The notes under the pieces: generated by a model
Databases searched by the model: none
Seen by the model: the letters and a program-made list of their open reading frames with translations, nothing else
Told to the model about the DNA's origin: nothing
Shown: in pieces, positions 1 through 14,107 of the stretch
How the letters are laid out: every line of letters begins with the position of its first letter
Numbering within the stretch: position 1 is the first letter of the stretch
Position numbers and translations under genes: made by a program
From: Pteria penguin
Taxonomy: Eukaryota; Mollusca; Bivalvia; Pterioida; Pteriidae
Assembly (NCBI GenBank): GCA_035048485.1
Contig: CM068582.1
Coordinates: 35,554,096 to 35,618,095 of the forward strand
Reading direction: 5' to 3'
DNA: 64,000 nt

Positions 1-471
1 GACAACTGAAGACATCTGACAAAGCTGTATGACAAAAATCACCAAGGACATGCACATAAAACATGATAATGGTAGAATATACACTGAAAAACGACATTAC
101 AAAAATATACGATTGTGCTGCAGTTACGATACCGACTTAGAAGGGTCATTTGAAGTAACAAACGTCATTCAATTGGTGTGGTTAACCGGTTTACGGGCGC
201 CCACCTTCCCGAACACCGCAAAAGCAGCACAAAGTACACACTTTTAAAAAGTCATAAATAATCCTCCATATAGAGGACAAGGATCAACAGGTTTCTCAAA
301 AAGAGAGGTCATAAAAATTTTATTACACACAAAAAGTTTATAGAATAATAGTTTACTATCAAAACTATGTAAGGGGACATCAACATAAATAAACCGTGCT
401 CTGCCCGTCTGTAAGCTTAGATCAGATACTTGATCAATAGGAGTTCCGACTAACAGTCAGAGGGGACGATG
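1..471 (+). repeat. Dispersed repeat, copy 1 (cut by window start)
   Basis: Nearly the same sequence occurs at about 62205-62680 in the same orientation, with scattered substitutions. Shared landmarks are GACATCTGACAAAGCTGTAT near the start, a TTAACCGGTTTACG block, and CCGACTAACAGTC followed by GGGGACGA near the end, after which the copies diverge. No reading frame is preserved, so this is a non-coding repeat of unknown class. The short ORF that starts at base 29 lies inside it and is not a gene. Confidence 0.8.
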
Positions 472-872
472 AATTATTACCTCACTCAGTGCATAAATAG
501 TTTTCACTCTTTTAAAAATAAGTGATTAAATTTATATTTCTACTGTTTATTATTTTAATGACTTTCCTTCGTATGTTGTGTTTCTACGGCATTGCACAGT
601 GTTGGTCCACATTTATCTTGTACACATAATTTTCAGCAGTTTTGTTTCGTCTGTATGTTTAGATACATATGGCGGGTGGAGAGCTAAACAGAAAATGCTT
701 ACCCGGACGCGGGGTCTATCATCTTATTGATGCCTACCGTGATACATATATGTATGAATACAACAATTACAAAATGCATGTTTCGTTTGCTTTTAAATAA
801 AATAAAAATCGTCGATTACAACGCCACGTACGACAAGTAGTGTGAGGAAGAAACAATTCTTCTTCTTCTATT

Positions 873-934
873 CATTATCAATATTAATATTATTATTATT
901 GTTATTATTATTATCATCATCATCATCATCATCA

Positions 935-994
<60 letters not shown>

Positions 995-1006
995 TTATTA
1001 TTATTA

Positions 1007-1078
<72 letters not shown>
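873..1078. repeat. (ATT)n / (ATC)n microsatellite
   Basis: About 200 bp of almost uninterrupted trinucleotide repeat, mainly ATT with an internal ATC block near 912-938. It produces spurious poly-Ile and poly-Leu reading frames on both strands. Confidence 0.95.
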
Positions 1079-4000
1079 TTCCGTAAATGAAGTTATCATT
1101 TGACGGGAGTGGCATTGATATCTTTATCTGATATAACAGGAAAAACTTTATCAAAATCAAACATATCAACCAAATCAACGAATATATTTGAAGACTGTGC
1201 AGTCATTGAAAAATGTACAAAACATTTAATTCACTATTCAAAATGCATACTTTTTTCTCTTCGGATAATTTAATAATTCATCTAGGCAATTCCGTATAAT
1301 ATACCTTACACCTTTCTCAGGTATATATTCCTCACCAGTAGCGCTAATATTTTCGCTAATATTAAAAATACCATGGTATGATAATTGCATTTGTTGTAAT
1401 GTTTGAATAAATTATCTGAATTTCTTATTTGTGCATTTAAACCTAGATTTGATAATCCATAAACCATAAAGGTGACAATATATGTTAAGGGTTTTAATTT
1501 AATAATCGATAGCATGTTTAATCGACACCCTCTGGCATTACGAAAAATAACTGGTTATGGACATAATGGTCATGAATAAATGGAACAGAGATGATATTTA
1601 TACTTTAAAACTGTCAAGAAAACAAAATTTGAACACTAGACCTGGAATAAGTCTAAATAAGATACCTATCCGTTAACTCTATCATTACATTAGAAAGGTT
1701 TCAATATTACATACAACACACATATTCTAGATTTATAAACAGATGTATACATTAATTTTATGTGACATTATATATCCAATGTAAAATACCATAGACCGTA
1801 AAGAGATACCCGTGCGTAAGGTATTAAACTTGTTTAAATAAATAATAAAGTTCGCCATAGTAACATGCAGAAAATATAATCACAAATTAACCAAAAATAG
1901 CATACACCACATAGAAAACATAAATTACAGTAATTTACTTAATCAAATGTCGACGCCCAGTCTAAGTAATTTTCATTCGGCGATTCGCTGGTTAGCCACC
2001 CCATTATAATAATTCCACGTTAAAAAGCAGAGCAGCGTATAGATTGTGTTCACAGAAAATATTAATCCTAAAACATTTTCTACAGAACATTACAGCTCTT
2101 ATAATTTTCGCCTGAATTTTGTTATTTTCCATTGTTCCATCGATGATGTAATGTTCATACTACTTTTGACTTCATTATACAATGGTACGTTTTGTTAACT
2201 ATTTGTGGTCGATTGAACATCCATTGGTAAAATTGGTAGACATTGGTCTTACAATGCAGGCTAATTACACTGATTACATTTAACGCTGTGCTAATTTTCC
2301 CAGAACGATATCCCCACTTTACTTTGAAGAATAAATTAAGATATTTACACAAATTTCATTAAATTTTACATAGTTTTCCAATACACAAAAATACATAAAT
2401 ACAGGTGATATTGAAATCCTGAATAAGTTCTTATTACATTTATCTTATTTATTTATTTACTTTCGTATTCACTATAATGCATGTCGGTATAATCAGGAAC
2501 ATAATTAGAATGGTTAAATGTGAAAGGTATTACCGGTGACAAGTTATATCGCCAGTTTGGTCATTAAGCTGTAGAAAGATTTTGTCAATGTTGCATTATT
2601 TCAGGAAGCTGTGAATGTTAAATATGTCATTTCCCGATTTTTAAAATTCTTATCGAATTTTACGTTTCAGTACCTTTCGCCCACGTTTTTCAAACCCAAA
2701 ATATCGTCTGACTTTTTCATAAAATATATACAACACCTTCTTTATGAAATTTAGCTGTACTTTAACAAGAACGTCAATGGTGAAAGATAAAAAGAGCTTA
2801 AAATACACAAAATGTAAATACTTGAAATCCGAGATGCAAACTTTATGCCAAAAATGATAGAACATATTTGATAGGTAATGTATCTCGAATGAACTCTGAC
2901 TTTTAGCGTTCGCGTGCCCTAATGATACAGTATTACATTGATCAGCACGTCGTATGCCCTGTATGAAAGTACATTCTTATCTAACCAATATAATTCGATA
3001 CAATGTGCATTTCAATTCATAAAACGCTGCTTGTGTAATTAGTTAGAAAATGCGAATTATTCGCGCACGACAAACATCTATACCTTATGTTAAGTGTGCT
3101 TGCGAACATGTTTACCCACCAAAAAAAAATGTGTGGAAAAAGAGTTATGACAAAAAACAACATTCCATTTTATGTATTAGGCATTTAATTTACAGAGTAA
3201 TTCTGGTGTAATCAAGCTGTTTTTCTAAATCAAAATCCTGTCATGAAATAAATGACTTTTTATTTTAGATATACATGTATTATGGTTAAATCTTCACACC
3301 TACAGACTCAATAAAGCTATTATATGATGGTCTCTTTATGACAATATCGCCTTAACCTTGGTATAAGCTGAAACGACTTTATGATCAATATACAAAAACG
3401 ATAATATAATATAACGATAATATATACAAAAATATATCAAAAACGATCATTTTATTGCTTTGAATAAGTCGTTATGTATTTTAAAAATAAGAAAAAAGTT
3501 TAAGCATCAATTTAGGTCATAGGATTAACCTCATTGAGATAACCAGAATGTAAAATATTTCGTATTTAATATAGAATGCATAACTTTCAACCACCATGTT
3601 AATCAGTGTTATAATGCAGGCACTAATTACAGTTGATATTCATTAGCGTCGAGTAATTAAAGTTAATCAGTGCGGAATGCATACTAAATAAACTATATAT
3701 TTGTACATGATGTTGAAATCTGTGTATCCTTAACATAAGGTATTTTGAACTGACATTTATAAGTTCATATTCTATGTAAAGGAAATTGTGCATACTTTCG
3801 GTCACTTAAAGGTTACTTTATTGAAAACACTCCAAACCTTACATCAAAATTAATATTTGATTTACAGATATGTCTTTCTTTATGCCATCTGAAATGTATA
3901 AAATTCATGAAAGTATGAAATGCACGAATAATATTCCAAATTAAATACCACTATATTTTAAATGATTCAGCATGCACTTGAAGCTATATATAGTATTGAT

Positions 4001-5800
4001 GCATATCTATTTCATATGTTGCCAAATGCTTGATGGTGCAATTAGAAATACAGATACCACCTTCTTAGCAGAAATGTAAAAAATTATATATAAAGTTTGG
4101 GCCAGAATCTATATTTAGTAAACCGTTTGTATCACAGAAGTTGGAACCGGCTGTCCTCTTTGTCAAGTTATAGTTTGAATATATCATTTGTATACATTGC
4201 TGATCATTTTATTAATTCTATCTGAACTCATATACAACAAATTTCATATTACGTTGTCCTTACCTCTAGACGACCTTTTATTGCATAAAGTGCAACCACA
4301 ATGACAATGTGTAGATATTATCAGTGTTTCAGAATGTGACTTTTCTTTCAAGCATAAAAACATAAAGTATCAATTACAAGCTTATTAATAGGAACCTATA
4401 TCTTTCAAAGGTACCCGGCACTTGAGTCGCAAAAGGAAAACAACCTTCCATATAAAAGTTTCAATAGTTACTGATAAAGCAGTGCGTAGAATTGTGATGG
4501 TTTCCTTTAAAATAAATTGTATGGTAATACTTTCACTACATTCCTTTTGCTTAAATATTGTGTGATTCAAGGTAAATTTTACTGAATTACGATGAATATT
4601 TGCATTCTCATAACAATGATCGATATTCCATATTTTATGATTACTATAGTGTAGTTTAAAGAACAGAATCGGTACTCCGGACGAAGATTTCTCGCGTTTA
4701 TGTCTGGTTACATAGAAACGGATTCCGGTGGTTTGGATTATATTGATGTCAATAAAGCATATACGTTTGTACCTTAATTGCTTACAAATAGGTAATCCTT
4801 GACTTTTGTTTTGTTTTATCGAGCGCAATCATAGTCCTTATTTTCACAGTTGAAACTGGACTGGCGAGTGAAATCTTCCGAACTTTGGTTACAACACTGG
4901 CAGGATAGTTGCTGTAATGAACATGCCTTAAGACACACACATATATCTACAGATAGATTCTAAATTTCTTTTACGCGAGATATCATTTTCTTCAAATAAA
5001 TATCCCAAGATTAAGAGGGGTTCCTTTAAATAAATCACATACAAACGAGAAAACAAATGTAAAGACGATCTAGATATGAAGTACTCTTAAAGGTCGAATA
5101 ACTTAGTAGATATCCATACAATATCCCCGAAGAGGAAATCTATAGCTGAAAACATTTTATATGATGTCTATTCCGCTACAGAGTTGAGATATAAAACTCT
5201 TCGAGAGCCTTGTGCATTACTCTCGGATTTCAGACCGCAACATGTTTGACTGCCGCTGTAATGTTCCTTTTGTCACCATTTGGCATTGTTGTTTATTTGT
5301 ACTGCGATAACGGTAACGTTAACTCCTGACGTTTTTGTAGGTTGTAAACCCTATACTCCTCTTCTGTTTCCAGACAAGAACATTAAATATGATAGATTGC
5401 AAAAGCATTGGATTTGTTCCATTAAACATTGTGAACATTTGGTCGAGAGATTTCGTTGGCAATACATCTTATCGTGTAATAGTTCATAGAAAAATATGTA
5501 CTGTTGACTAACCTTGTTCTTTGAATAAATGTAGTGCTACGTAACTTTGTTTCAAGTCCATACATAGAGCTGGCCAGCTTTATTTTCAGAACTTGCTGTT
5601 CCTGTTCCCAAACCTTTTATAGTGCTTAATGCTACTAATTTCATTTCTACTATACGTTATAATGGTTGATTTCAATTGAACTGTAATGTGCTGGTTGCTC
5701 ACGTATTTCCTGGATTTTATCTAGTGCTAGATAAATTTGTTAGAATTTTGCGCGCCATGTCTAATATTGGCAACAAACATGATAAGATATTTATGATTCT

Positions 5801-5886
5801 TTGTTTTGTTTTGTTTGTTTGTTTGGTTTTTGTTTGTTTGTTTGTTTGTTTGTTTGGGGGGGTTTTTTTTGGGGGGGGGGGGTTAT
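5801..5886. repeat. (GTTT)n tract followed by G and T homopolymers
   Basis: A run of GTTT units leads into G7, T8 and then a G run of about 12 bases. The G-rich strand could form a quadruplex; it may equally be replication slippage. Confidence 0.85.
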
Positions 5887-6273
5887 TATTATTACTATTT
5901 CACGGCCCACAATTGAATGTGCTATAGGTTTTTTTCGCATATATGATAATCAACCATTGATTTATCAACAACTTTTTGGTACGCACAGATTTTTATAAAA
6001 CAAATTCCCTCTGAAAAAGAATACATAAGATAAATGTTGTTTGCTAATAGTAACGGTATTCAAAAGATATGGGCACATTTTTATAATTTCATTCTTTTAA
6101 TCTATAGGACAAATAAGTTGCATATACTACTAATATGATATTGCCATATCTACATTCTCGTTCGTTCTATTTTTGTGATGATTTTTATGTATTTTATTTT
6201 CTATGTTCTGCATGTCCTTTACGACATTTCTCATACAACCGAGTCACATGTCTTCTATCCTTTCGTTTAAACC

Positions 6274-6424
6274 AAGGAAGACCAAAAAACCCCACCTCTT
6301 GTATTTATTTAGAGAGGGGTAATTAACAAGGAAGACAAAAAACCCTCTTGTATTCATTTAGAGAGGGGTAATTAACAAGGAAGTCAAGAAAAGTCTTGTA
6401 TGCACTTAGAGAGGGGTAACTAAT
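6274..6424 (+). repeat. Three-copy tandem repeat, unit about 50 bp
   Basis: Three successive units begin AAGGAAG at 6274, 6328 and 6377. Each ends with TTAGAGAGGGGTAA, with internal differences and small indels. Confidence 0.85.
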
Positions 6425-6715
6425 AAGTAACAGTTTTTTTTATTCAGAATAATTCATAATTGTTCTAATGCTGCTAGAATGAAATATGCAAACCGTAAAA
6501 CGAAATCCATACAATACTGTGACATGTGTAAATTGCACACTGATTATGTGCATGTTTATTTCAATAATGTCTTTGAAACGATTTAAATGCACGGACATTT
6601 TATTGTGAAACCATATATACACAGAATAGATCCAGAGACACTAAATAAAGCATGTCCTATTTGTTATTGATTACTATATTCCATGAAGGTGATACATGGG
6701 CATGTACTTGTCGTC

Positions 6716-7140
6716 GGGAGAACAGAGATAACGTAATGGTTAAATTCTTGGCGTGCGATGCAGTCCATCCGGGTTCTATTCCGGGAGTGCGCGACTATAT
6801 TTAAGAGGTTGGGTAGCGTCTGATTTCATGTTGTGATAAAGCCGGCGTGGCCTAGTGGTGTCGGGCCGGACTCCTGATCGGGAGGCCGGGGTTCGAGTCC
6901 CGCTCTGGTCATGCCGGTGTCCTGTCTTTCGGATGAGACAGTAAAAATCGAGGCCCCGTGTTGTGGTATGCATGGCGCGTTAAAGATCCCTCACTGCTTC
7001 GGGTGGGTCCGTTGCAAAGGTCAAAATTTGTATGCCCCGCATCAGGCAGATGCTGTCACCATATACGTGAAATATTCGTGACGTAAAACAAAAATCAGTC
7101 AATCATGTTGTGATATGAATTAATAACATTTGAAAGCACC
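6716..7140 (+). mobile_element. tRNA-derived SINE (family B), interrupted
   Basis: The tRNA-like head shows an A-box region (ACGTAATGGTTAAATTC) and a B-box (GGGTTCTATTCC), followed by a TTTAAGAGGTTGGGTAGC body typical of the other family B copies in this window. The element is split by a family A SINE at 6839-7102 and resumes after it. The outer 3' limit is approximate. Confidence 0.7.
6839..7102 (+). mobile_element. tRNA-derived SINE (family A), full length with TSD
   Basis: The head is tRNA-like: A-box GTGGCCTAGTGGT, B-box GGTTCGAGTCC. A conserved central part follows (TTTCGGATGAGACAGTAAAA, TTAAAGATCCCTCACTGCTTC, CCCCGCATCAGGCAGATG), ending in an AAACAAAAATCAGTCAA tail. It is flanked by a perfect 13-bp target-site duplication, TCATGTTGTGATA, at 6826-6838 and 7103-7115. 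It belongs with 14108-14379, 38104-38297 and 63328-63599. The central part resembles the conserved domains known in metazoan SINE superfamilies; which one was not established. Confidence 0.92.
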
Positions 7141-9250
7141 TTAAAGGCAGAAAATATTTACAAATCATATACATAAATAGATATTGCATGTGTACCATAT
7201 CAATACATATAAATCATATGTAAGACAAAATGCGAAAGGTTAATAATCTAAAAAATTAAAATCATATATGCTACTTGATGCTATATCACTTGGAACACTT
7301 CAACACGTTGGACGATTATACAATCGGTGACACTACATGTCTGGGAGGAATAAGCATATCTTGTCTGGATCACCACATCAGCAATGACTGCACAATGCGT
7401 ATAGATGGCTCAACATAGTTGAACACTGCAGGCATGCAATGAAAGTGGAAGAACATTGAATAAAAATGAAATCAGAACAAAAATATAATGACAACTTGTG
7501 ATGAAAAATTATTTGTATTGTTATTCTACATATGTTTATTTACCATTCAGAACAATGTGAAAGCCTTTGTGAAAATAGATCTAAATCATGATGTATGCAA
7601 TGTACATGTAAAATGTTTCGATTACGTGAAATAGGGGCACAGTAAGAACAGTAGATTTAATCTTATGTTCTTCACACTCGCTACAGAAGCAATACATTCA
7701 AAAGTACAGCTATTTAAAATTTATTGATGATTCTATACTTAGAGAACAAAAACCAACAGCTAACTTAATATGAGGTGTCATAAAGTATAAACAAGGATAG
7801 CATCATGGATTGGATTCAAGTTTCAAAAATTCAAAAGGACAACTACAAGAGTTAGCCTTACTGTGTCTTTTGAAATCGAGGTGGGATTCGTGATCTGTAG
7901 GAGCATCAACACAGAGGTAAGATGAGGCTCAGGACCATTTGTTCATGAAAAGATTCAGCGCATGGTCCAACATTAAGCCCCTACCACTCCATAAATAACA
8001 GTGCAACTTTCACGGGAAAGTGTGCAAAAGTATATCAAACTTCTCTTTAAGCGAAGATACCAGGGTTATACTGTCCATGTCATAGGATGAAAATCTCAGA
8101 ACCTTTGACCCTCCTATATATCTCTATCTCAGAAAGGTTTTTGGTATATTACATTCATTGGTTTGTGTAACTGAATTCTAATGAAAATAAATACGAATAT
8201 CATGAATGGATCATTCCAACTCCGGGTTATCAACCATTAGAATGTCATCTATATTTTTGTCTCATGTCAGTAAGTTCTTAATGTTTAGATTTTCGAAGTA
8301 ATGCACGATATCCTTCTAATACTACAAAACAGATCTGTTATGAAGTAAACACAGTGCCAATTGGATTCCCAATCATTTGTTGTTCAATTTGTTGTTGTTA
8401 ATTTGCAAATAAATATTGTCCATCAGTAAAGTGTTAGCTTACATAACTTAGTGCAGCTCTACTACTTGTAGGAATTCTACTGTTTGAGATAGCCCAGAGG
8501 TATCTGAAGCACAGATTATGTCTCTGATTCTCAGCTGAAACATCAATGTGTGATAGACAGCAAACAAATCACACGCTGGAGAGGTACATACAAAGTGGAA
8601 AATCAAATGTAGAGATTTGTGTACCTTGAAAATATTTTTAACGATACACGAGTCTCTGTATGGAAGAGAGACTGAAAGTTTCTAATTACTTTGAAGATAG
8701 TTATTGACTTTTAGTACGTTACTATTATTAAACAAGACATTACAATATTTTACATTTTAATCGTCGTATTTTAAATACATATATTTCGAATTAAGATAAT
8801 AAGTGTCAATTTATCTACGGAACTCTATTTCCAGTCGATATGGGTATGTATTTCAATTATTTAAAGCCAAAGTATACAGTAGGTTTATAATGCCAGGTTC
8901 TGTATCCCATCATTGCTGAAATATGTACTGAAGGGTAACCTGTATTAGGTCCTTTAATGAAGAAAAAGGTGCGGAATTGATTGCTCTTCATTTTGTGTTT
9001 GTCCGAAATACAGTTAATGTCGTCTGTAACCACGTGACCGGCAACCTGATACACATATCTAGATTTAGCACAAAAATTGTACGATTGAACACAGTCGAAG
9101 CTGTTAGATTTAAGAATGACCTTTCAGTATCTGAAAATTCCTATAAGTTGTTTGTATTGACAACAAATAATCGAAGATCAAAATTTTCGAATATGTTGTA
9201 CTTTTGTTCTGACGCAAAAAAACCCAAAAACAAAACAAAAACTAAAAAAA
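7141..9250. other. Intergenic, no gene recognised
   Basis: No convincing exon. A minus-strand peptide around 8216-8260 reads NIDDILMVDNPELE, faintly like a reverse transcriptase YxDD loop, but the flanking frames do not match a polymerase. Confidence 0.5.
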
Positions 9251-9254
9251 AAAA

Positions 9255-9545
9255 TAAGCTGTGTTTTTGAAATACTGATGACTCCGGCGGCAACAAAGTC
9301 CAACCCCTTATTTCTAGCATGAAGGTCATTGTCAAAGTCAAAAGGTCATCGACCTTGGTGTAAATTGAAAGAGCTTCATCAGTTGAGTGGGCATGTGAAA
9401 TATGAAGTCTCTATCCCACACCGTTCAAAAGTTACGGCCAATGTTAAAGTTGATAGACAAACAAACAAACAGACAGACAAACAGAGACAGACAAACAGAC
9501 AGACAAACAGATAGACAGACAGGACAAAAAACAATATATGCCCGA
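9255..9545 (+). repeat. Dispersed repeat with AGGTCA-type words and a (GACA/AACA)n tail
   Basis: Closely related to 16160-16405: shared GGCAACAAAGTCCAA, AGCATGAAGGTCATTGTCAA, AAAAGGTCATCGACCTTGGT and AAATATGAAGTCTCTA words in the same order. It ends with an imperfect GACA/AACA microsatellite (about 9455-9520) and AGGACAAAAA, as does the second copy. Confidence 0.85.
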
Positions 9546-10250
9546 AAAAAAGAGTAAGTTACAGATTGGGTACTAAGTCCATGCGTTTATCGATGTCTTT
9601 ATGTCCCTCTCGATAAACTACTTAACATGGCTCTCGGCGCGGGAACTACATGTGTATTCTTTTTCGGGTTTGGCAAGACAGTTATATCTATAACTCTTGT
9701 TTCCGGTCTATAATCTATAATTGTATAGCATTTTCATAACTGTATTATACATTGAATTTTATTACTTGTTTATGTTAATTTGAGATTGATTTATTAGATA
9801 ATTGTTTACATAATATTAAACAAAATGTTATACGTATTGAAAATTGTGACTTTATTTTTGAAAAGGACAAAATCCAACGACATATGGACCTTTGTCCTCT
9901 GGCACTGATAGTAAGTACAAGTGTGGCATTTATAAGCCTATGAAATGCGACGTGACACCAGATACCCATGATACCAGGTACCCATGATGAGTAAGCGCCT
10001 CCTTCTTGATCAGCCAGACCCGCCATGAATGCATTAAATATATACACGACACAAAACTGAACGTTAATTGTAATGTCAAACTTCGTAGCTATTATCTTAT
10101 CAAGGCATTATTCATTCTCGAAATAACAAATGTGTTTCAAGAAGATATATAGAGAAAGAACTCGCAAATTTACTAGGTTGATATTGCCGTATCAACCGAG
10201 AAGGATAATTTTCATTCCAATCAACCATATAATCATATGATTTAAATTTA

Positions 10251-10251
<1 letters not shown>

Positions 10252-10318
<67 letters not shown>
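10252..10318. repeat. (AT)n microsatellite
   Basis: About 33 uninterrupted AT dinucleotides. Confidence 0.97.
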
Positions 10319-10322
<4 letters not shown>

Positions 10323-11075
10323 TCAGATGGTTTTTCATGCTTCACATAGCAAAGTTGAAATTTATTCAGAAAAAAACGTGGTAGATTAAATACTATGTAA
10401 CTTGCAATATATAAATGTCAATATCCTGGTCTCAAAATGAACATGGTCGTCTCATTTCAATAACCATTCAGGTTAGGAAGTTCACAGTTTTACAATCTAA
10501 TGTATATTTTATTGAAAAAGATTTAGATAATTAGACGACAGCTTCCAAGTTGAAAATAAACAGACCTGTCAAACGTTCAAATCACCATGGGTACCACAGC
10601 ACTGATTGCTATAAAAGTCATTTAGTTATGTACCTGAAGCTTTCACCCGGCTTCTCAAATCAGCATAATAAAAAGAGATAATTTGCCACCCTTAAATTAT
10701 CCGTAAATTTCGAATTAATGAAAAAGTTTATTGGGTACGTTTGAACATTTATCATACTTTTCATTGGAGGCAGCCCGCATCGAAAACGCCATAAAACAGA
10801 CATTTGACGATGATCACGCTGAGAATTAGAAACATTTGCTAAACTAGGAAGGCAACTGGGTAGATTACATGTAATATTTTGTACTCGGTAAACCACAAGT
10901 CGCATTAACATTTTCTAGGTTTTATTATTGCAGTATCTACAAACAGTATAAATACATATTTACTCACTGATAAAGCGGGGTGAGGTATCATGGAAGGGCA
11001 AACTTACAACAACGAATCCATTATATAATACTGATCAAAAGACATTGTTGATTATTTCAAAACCTGTCATTTTGA

Positions 11076-11143
11076 TATTATATTATATTATATTATATTA
11101 TATTATATTATATTATATTATATTATATTATATTATATTATTT
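11076..11143. repeat. (TATTA)n microsatellite
   Basis: About 13 near-perfect 5-bp units. Confidence 0.95.
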
Positions 11144-14107
11144 CAATACTATTCTATTTTTTTTATTAGGAGAATGAGAATTTTAGTTCTACTGTAGCAT
11201 ATTGTATATATTTCAAAGTAAACATATATATGTAAATCATTCTTCACGTAAATACATACAGCGATTTATTTTAATAAACCAGCATGCTAATTCTTGAAGG
11301 TGTATCGGCATACCTGAAAAGTCACATGCTAAACGCCTGCATGGCGTCAGATTGGAGAGTCGATAGTCGATGTTAAATTGAACACATGCTAATATTTTCT
11401 TATTTAAAGATCGTAACGATACTGGTGAATAGCGATTTTTGAGTGATTTTACATAATTATTCTGATGTAATCCATGTCGTTCTTGTTTTCAGCTGTAGGA
11501 ATCGCAAGCAATACAAGGCATATGTGAGTCGAGACTAAAAGAAAATGCTTTTGTCCGCACTACCTTCTTACCTCCCCCTCCCCCTTTCCCAAATGATAGT
11601 TTTCAAATTATTTTTCTTGAATATTTTCAACCACAACATGGTTGGATCCTTTTTGGAGAGTTCTTTGAAAGTTAATCACTCTCGTCAAAATTTCTGAATC
11701 TGTGCCTGCAAGTATCGCACAATATAAAATGTTAAATGAAAGCAATCTGTAGAAATCTTTCGGTACAACTACTGCTTTATCTGATAGTTTCTTATTCATA
11801 CAGTGTATAGATATCTGGGTGGAATTCTTTAGGACATGGGTCATGACTGATGAAATGAATAATTATAGATAGGCTATTGATAAAATGAATATGTTTACTG
11901 ACTTGTCCAGAAATTTTTGTTTTACATATTTTGTCCATCCTGAAAACAATACTGTTCACTAATAGATATTCTCAATCTTTTCTTTTTATAAATTTTAACA
12001 ATTTGAAAGTTATATTCCAAGTAGTACTTCTCCTATTATAGAAATATCAAAGATTGTCTCTCGTCGCTAGTGGGAAATAGAGTCTACACATCATGAAGTA
12101 AAGGGTTTAACCCCATCATATCGATCATAGAATCCACTCCAGGAAAGACAAAAAGCAAGAACAAATACTAGTAGATAAAGGATGTCACAAAACCTGATTA
12201 TGCCGTCAAAACGGTGCCGACATGAGACGGGCAGCTCCATGGCATACTTTCTTACGTATCTGTAATAATAATGCATATCTTTATATCCTAAATATTTCAA
12301 ACATGTCGTGCGCAGAATTGGTGAACGGGCATAACCTAACCACTCACCATGTGGACAGTGTAATCAAGAAGCTATACTCCTGAAAATTCTCCCAAAAAAA
12401 ATGAATTCCTTGAAATTATTTGGTTCTATGAGATGTTTTGAATACTTCTTTCTAAAGTAATCTGACGTAAAATAATTGCATTATTAATGCAAACAAACAG
12501 TAATTCCGTCAGAGCTAAAGGAATGCTGACTATCCAGTACAGACAGATTTTGTTTAGGGGGGGGGGTGAATTCGCAACAACAGTTATTACGTATAGATAT
12601 GACACTAGACTTAGAAAGCCCAGATTTTTTTTAAAATTCAATACTATATGCGTATTCGTGAATTTACCCCTAAAATTCTTGTTATTGTCCGTGCCTAAGC
12701 CATGCAGCCTACGTAGTTATGTACGGATACGACATTAATTATTCACAACTATGCAAATATATAAATCTTTGCACTTCAGCATATTTGTGGTATATTTATT
12801 CGCGGTTCGCTCAATATCTCATTCTTCTGTGCTCTTCCTAAATCATATTTACACAGTATATGCCACTCTCTAAAGGTTAACTCCAACTATGGGAGAATAT
12901 GACAGCTTTAAAGAAATGTCCGCGTTAATGTACGCTTACACCCTGGACAATTATGGCCGCAATCATCAAGAAAACATTTTCCTAAATGGCAATTTCGCAC
13001 TTTATCTCCGTAACTGTCTAGTTCATTTGTCACTAGCAAAATGTCATTGTCTTTAGCATTTACTTAAGCTTGAATTGACATTTTCTTCATCTATAGTAAA
13101 ACTTTGTTCGCCGATCTCCACTTCATGATTTTACTCCATCGGGTCATATTCCCCATCAGTTATGTGTAATCGCTGTCACCTTTCTACAATTAAACATGCC
13201 ATGAGACAATATACCATATGTTATGCAATTCCTTCTAGACGATAGGTTTATAAATGTTTCTGTGTTTTCCTGAAATATATCTATCAAAATTTACAGAAAA
13301 GCTTCTGTTTTACTTTCGAACTAATTATAAATTTCAGTAATTTCATTGTTTTCCTTTTTTATTTATTTCTTCATTCATTTTTTAAATTCAGAATACAAGC
13401 AGTTTGCACACAAAAAAATGCCTTCATTAAAATTCTTTTATTTACCAATATTCCACACGGTCTCATACACTGGATACCATACATAGCAAATTATGTGCAT
13501 ACCCGAACATTGAGTAGATGTAAGTTGACTTTTCACGTTACAAATAATTATGGATGTCAAGATTGATACCAAGATAAAGATTCTGGGCGTCGGTCGTTAC
13601 CTCCGGGTACATATTTCCTTTCACCACTCAAACTGATGGCCACAAATAGTTGAAGTATCCCACACTCCTAATGAATTATGACTACTCCTGAAATGTATTA
13701 GAATTCAATGTAATCTCTCGCCTTCGTTGTCTGATTCACCGATCTCGTCGAGAGGGAAGGTCCGCCACTGTCTCCCTACTGGTATTTGAAATAATTTCAT
13801 ACGACTAGTATACATGATCGGTAAATCAGACTTCACGGAGGTTAGGACACACACCCACACCCACACATATATAATCTCTCTTCCAATCACGTGCCAAGCA
13901 CTTTACCGATAAGACAACATTGATTCTAAACCAAACGAGCATTGTAAAAGACCACAGAGTCCAATACGTCAAATAATACCAATAACAGGAATAATTTTAT
14001 TTCAGTATAAAGAACATAAAAGACAAATAAATGCATGAAAGTTTGGAAGAGTATGTTGGGATTTCGTGTAGTTGGGTTTTTTTTTACAACTTAATCAAAA
14101 TATTAAC

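Larger units (their letters stand above)
472..6715. other. Intergenic, no gene recognised
   Basis: AT-rich single-copy-looking DNA. The longest open frame (minus strand, 4385-4828, 147 codons) has no recognisable motif, no repeat structure and no plausible splice partners. The only structure seen is low-complexity sequence (about 873-1078 and 5801-5886) and a short tandem repeat (6274-6424). Confidence 0.6.
9546..14095. other. Intergenic with microsatellites, no gene recognised
   Basis: AT-rich sequence with no recognisable protein. It contains an (AT)n run at about 10252-10318 and a TATTA pentanucleotide array at about 11076-11143. A G8-9 run near 12558 and an ACACCC/ACACAC tract near 13850 are also present. 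Confidence 0.6.

Noticed and set aside
816..1178. Poly-Ile / poly-Leu open frames
   Set aside because: Translation of an ATT microsatellite.
4385..4828. 147-codon minus-strand frame
   Set aside because: No motif, no compositional or splice support; chance length in AT-rich DNA.
6841..6915. tRNA gene with good A and B boxes
   Set aside because: It is the head of a SINE repeated four times, with conserved body, tail and TSDs; not a free-standing tRNA gene.
8216..8260. Minus-strand NIDDILMVDNPELE resembling an RT YxDD loop
   Set aside because: Surrounding frames give no other RT motifs and the key Tyr is absent.
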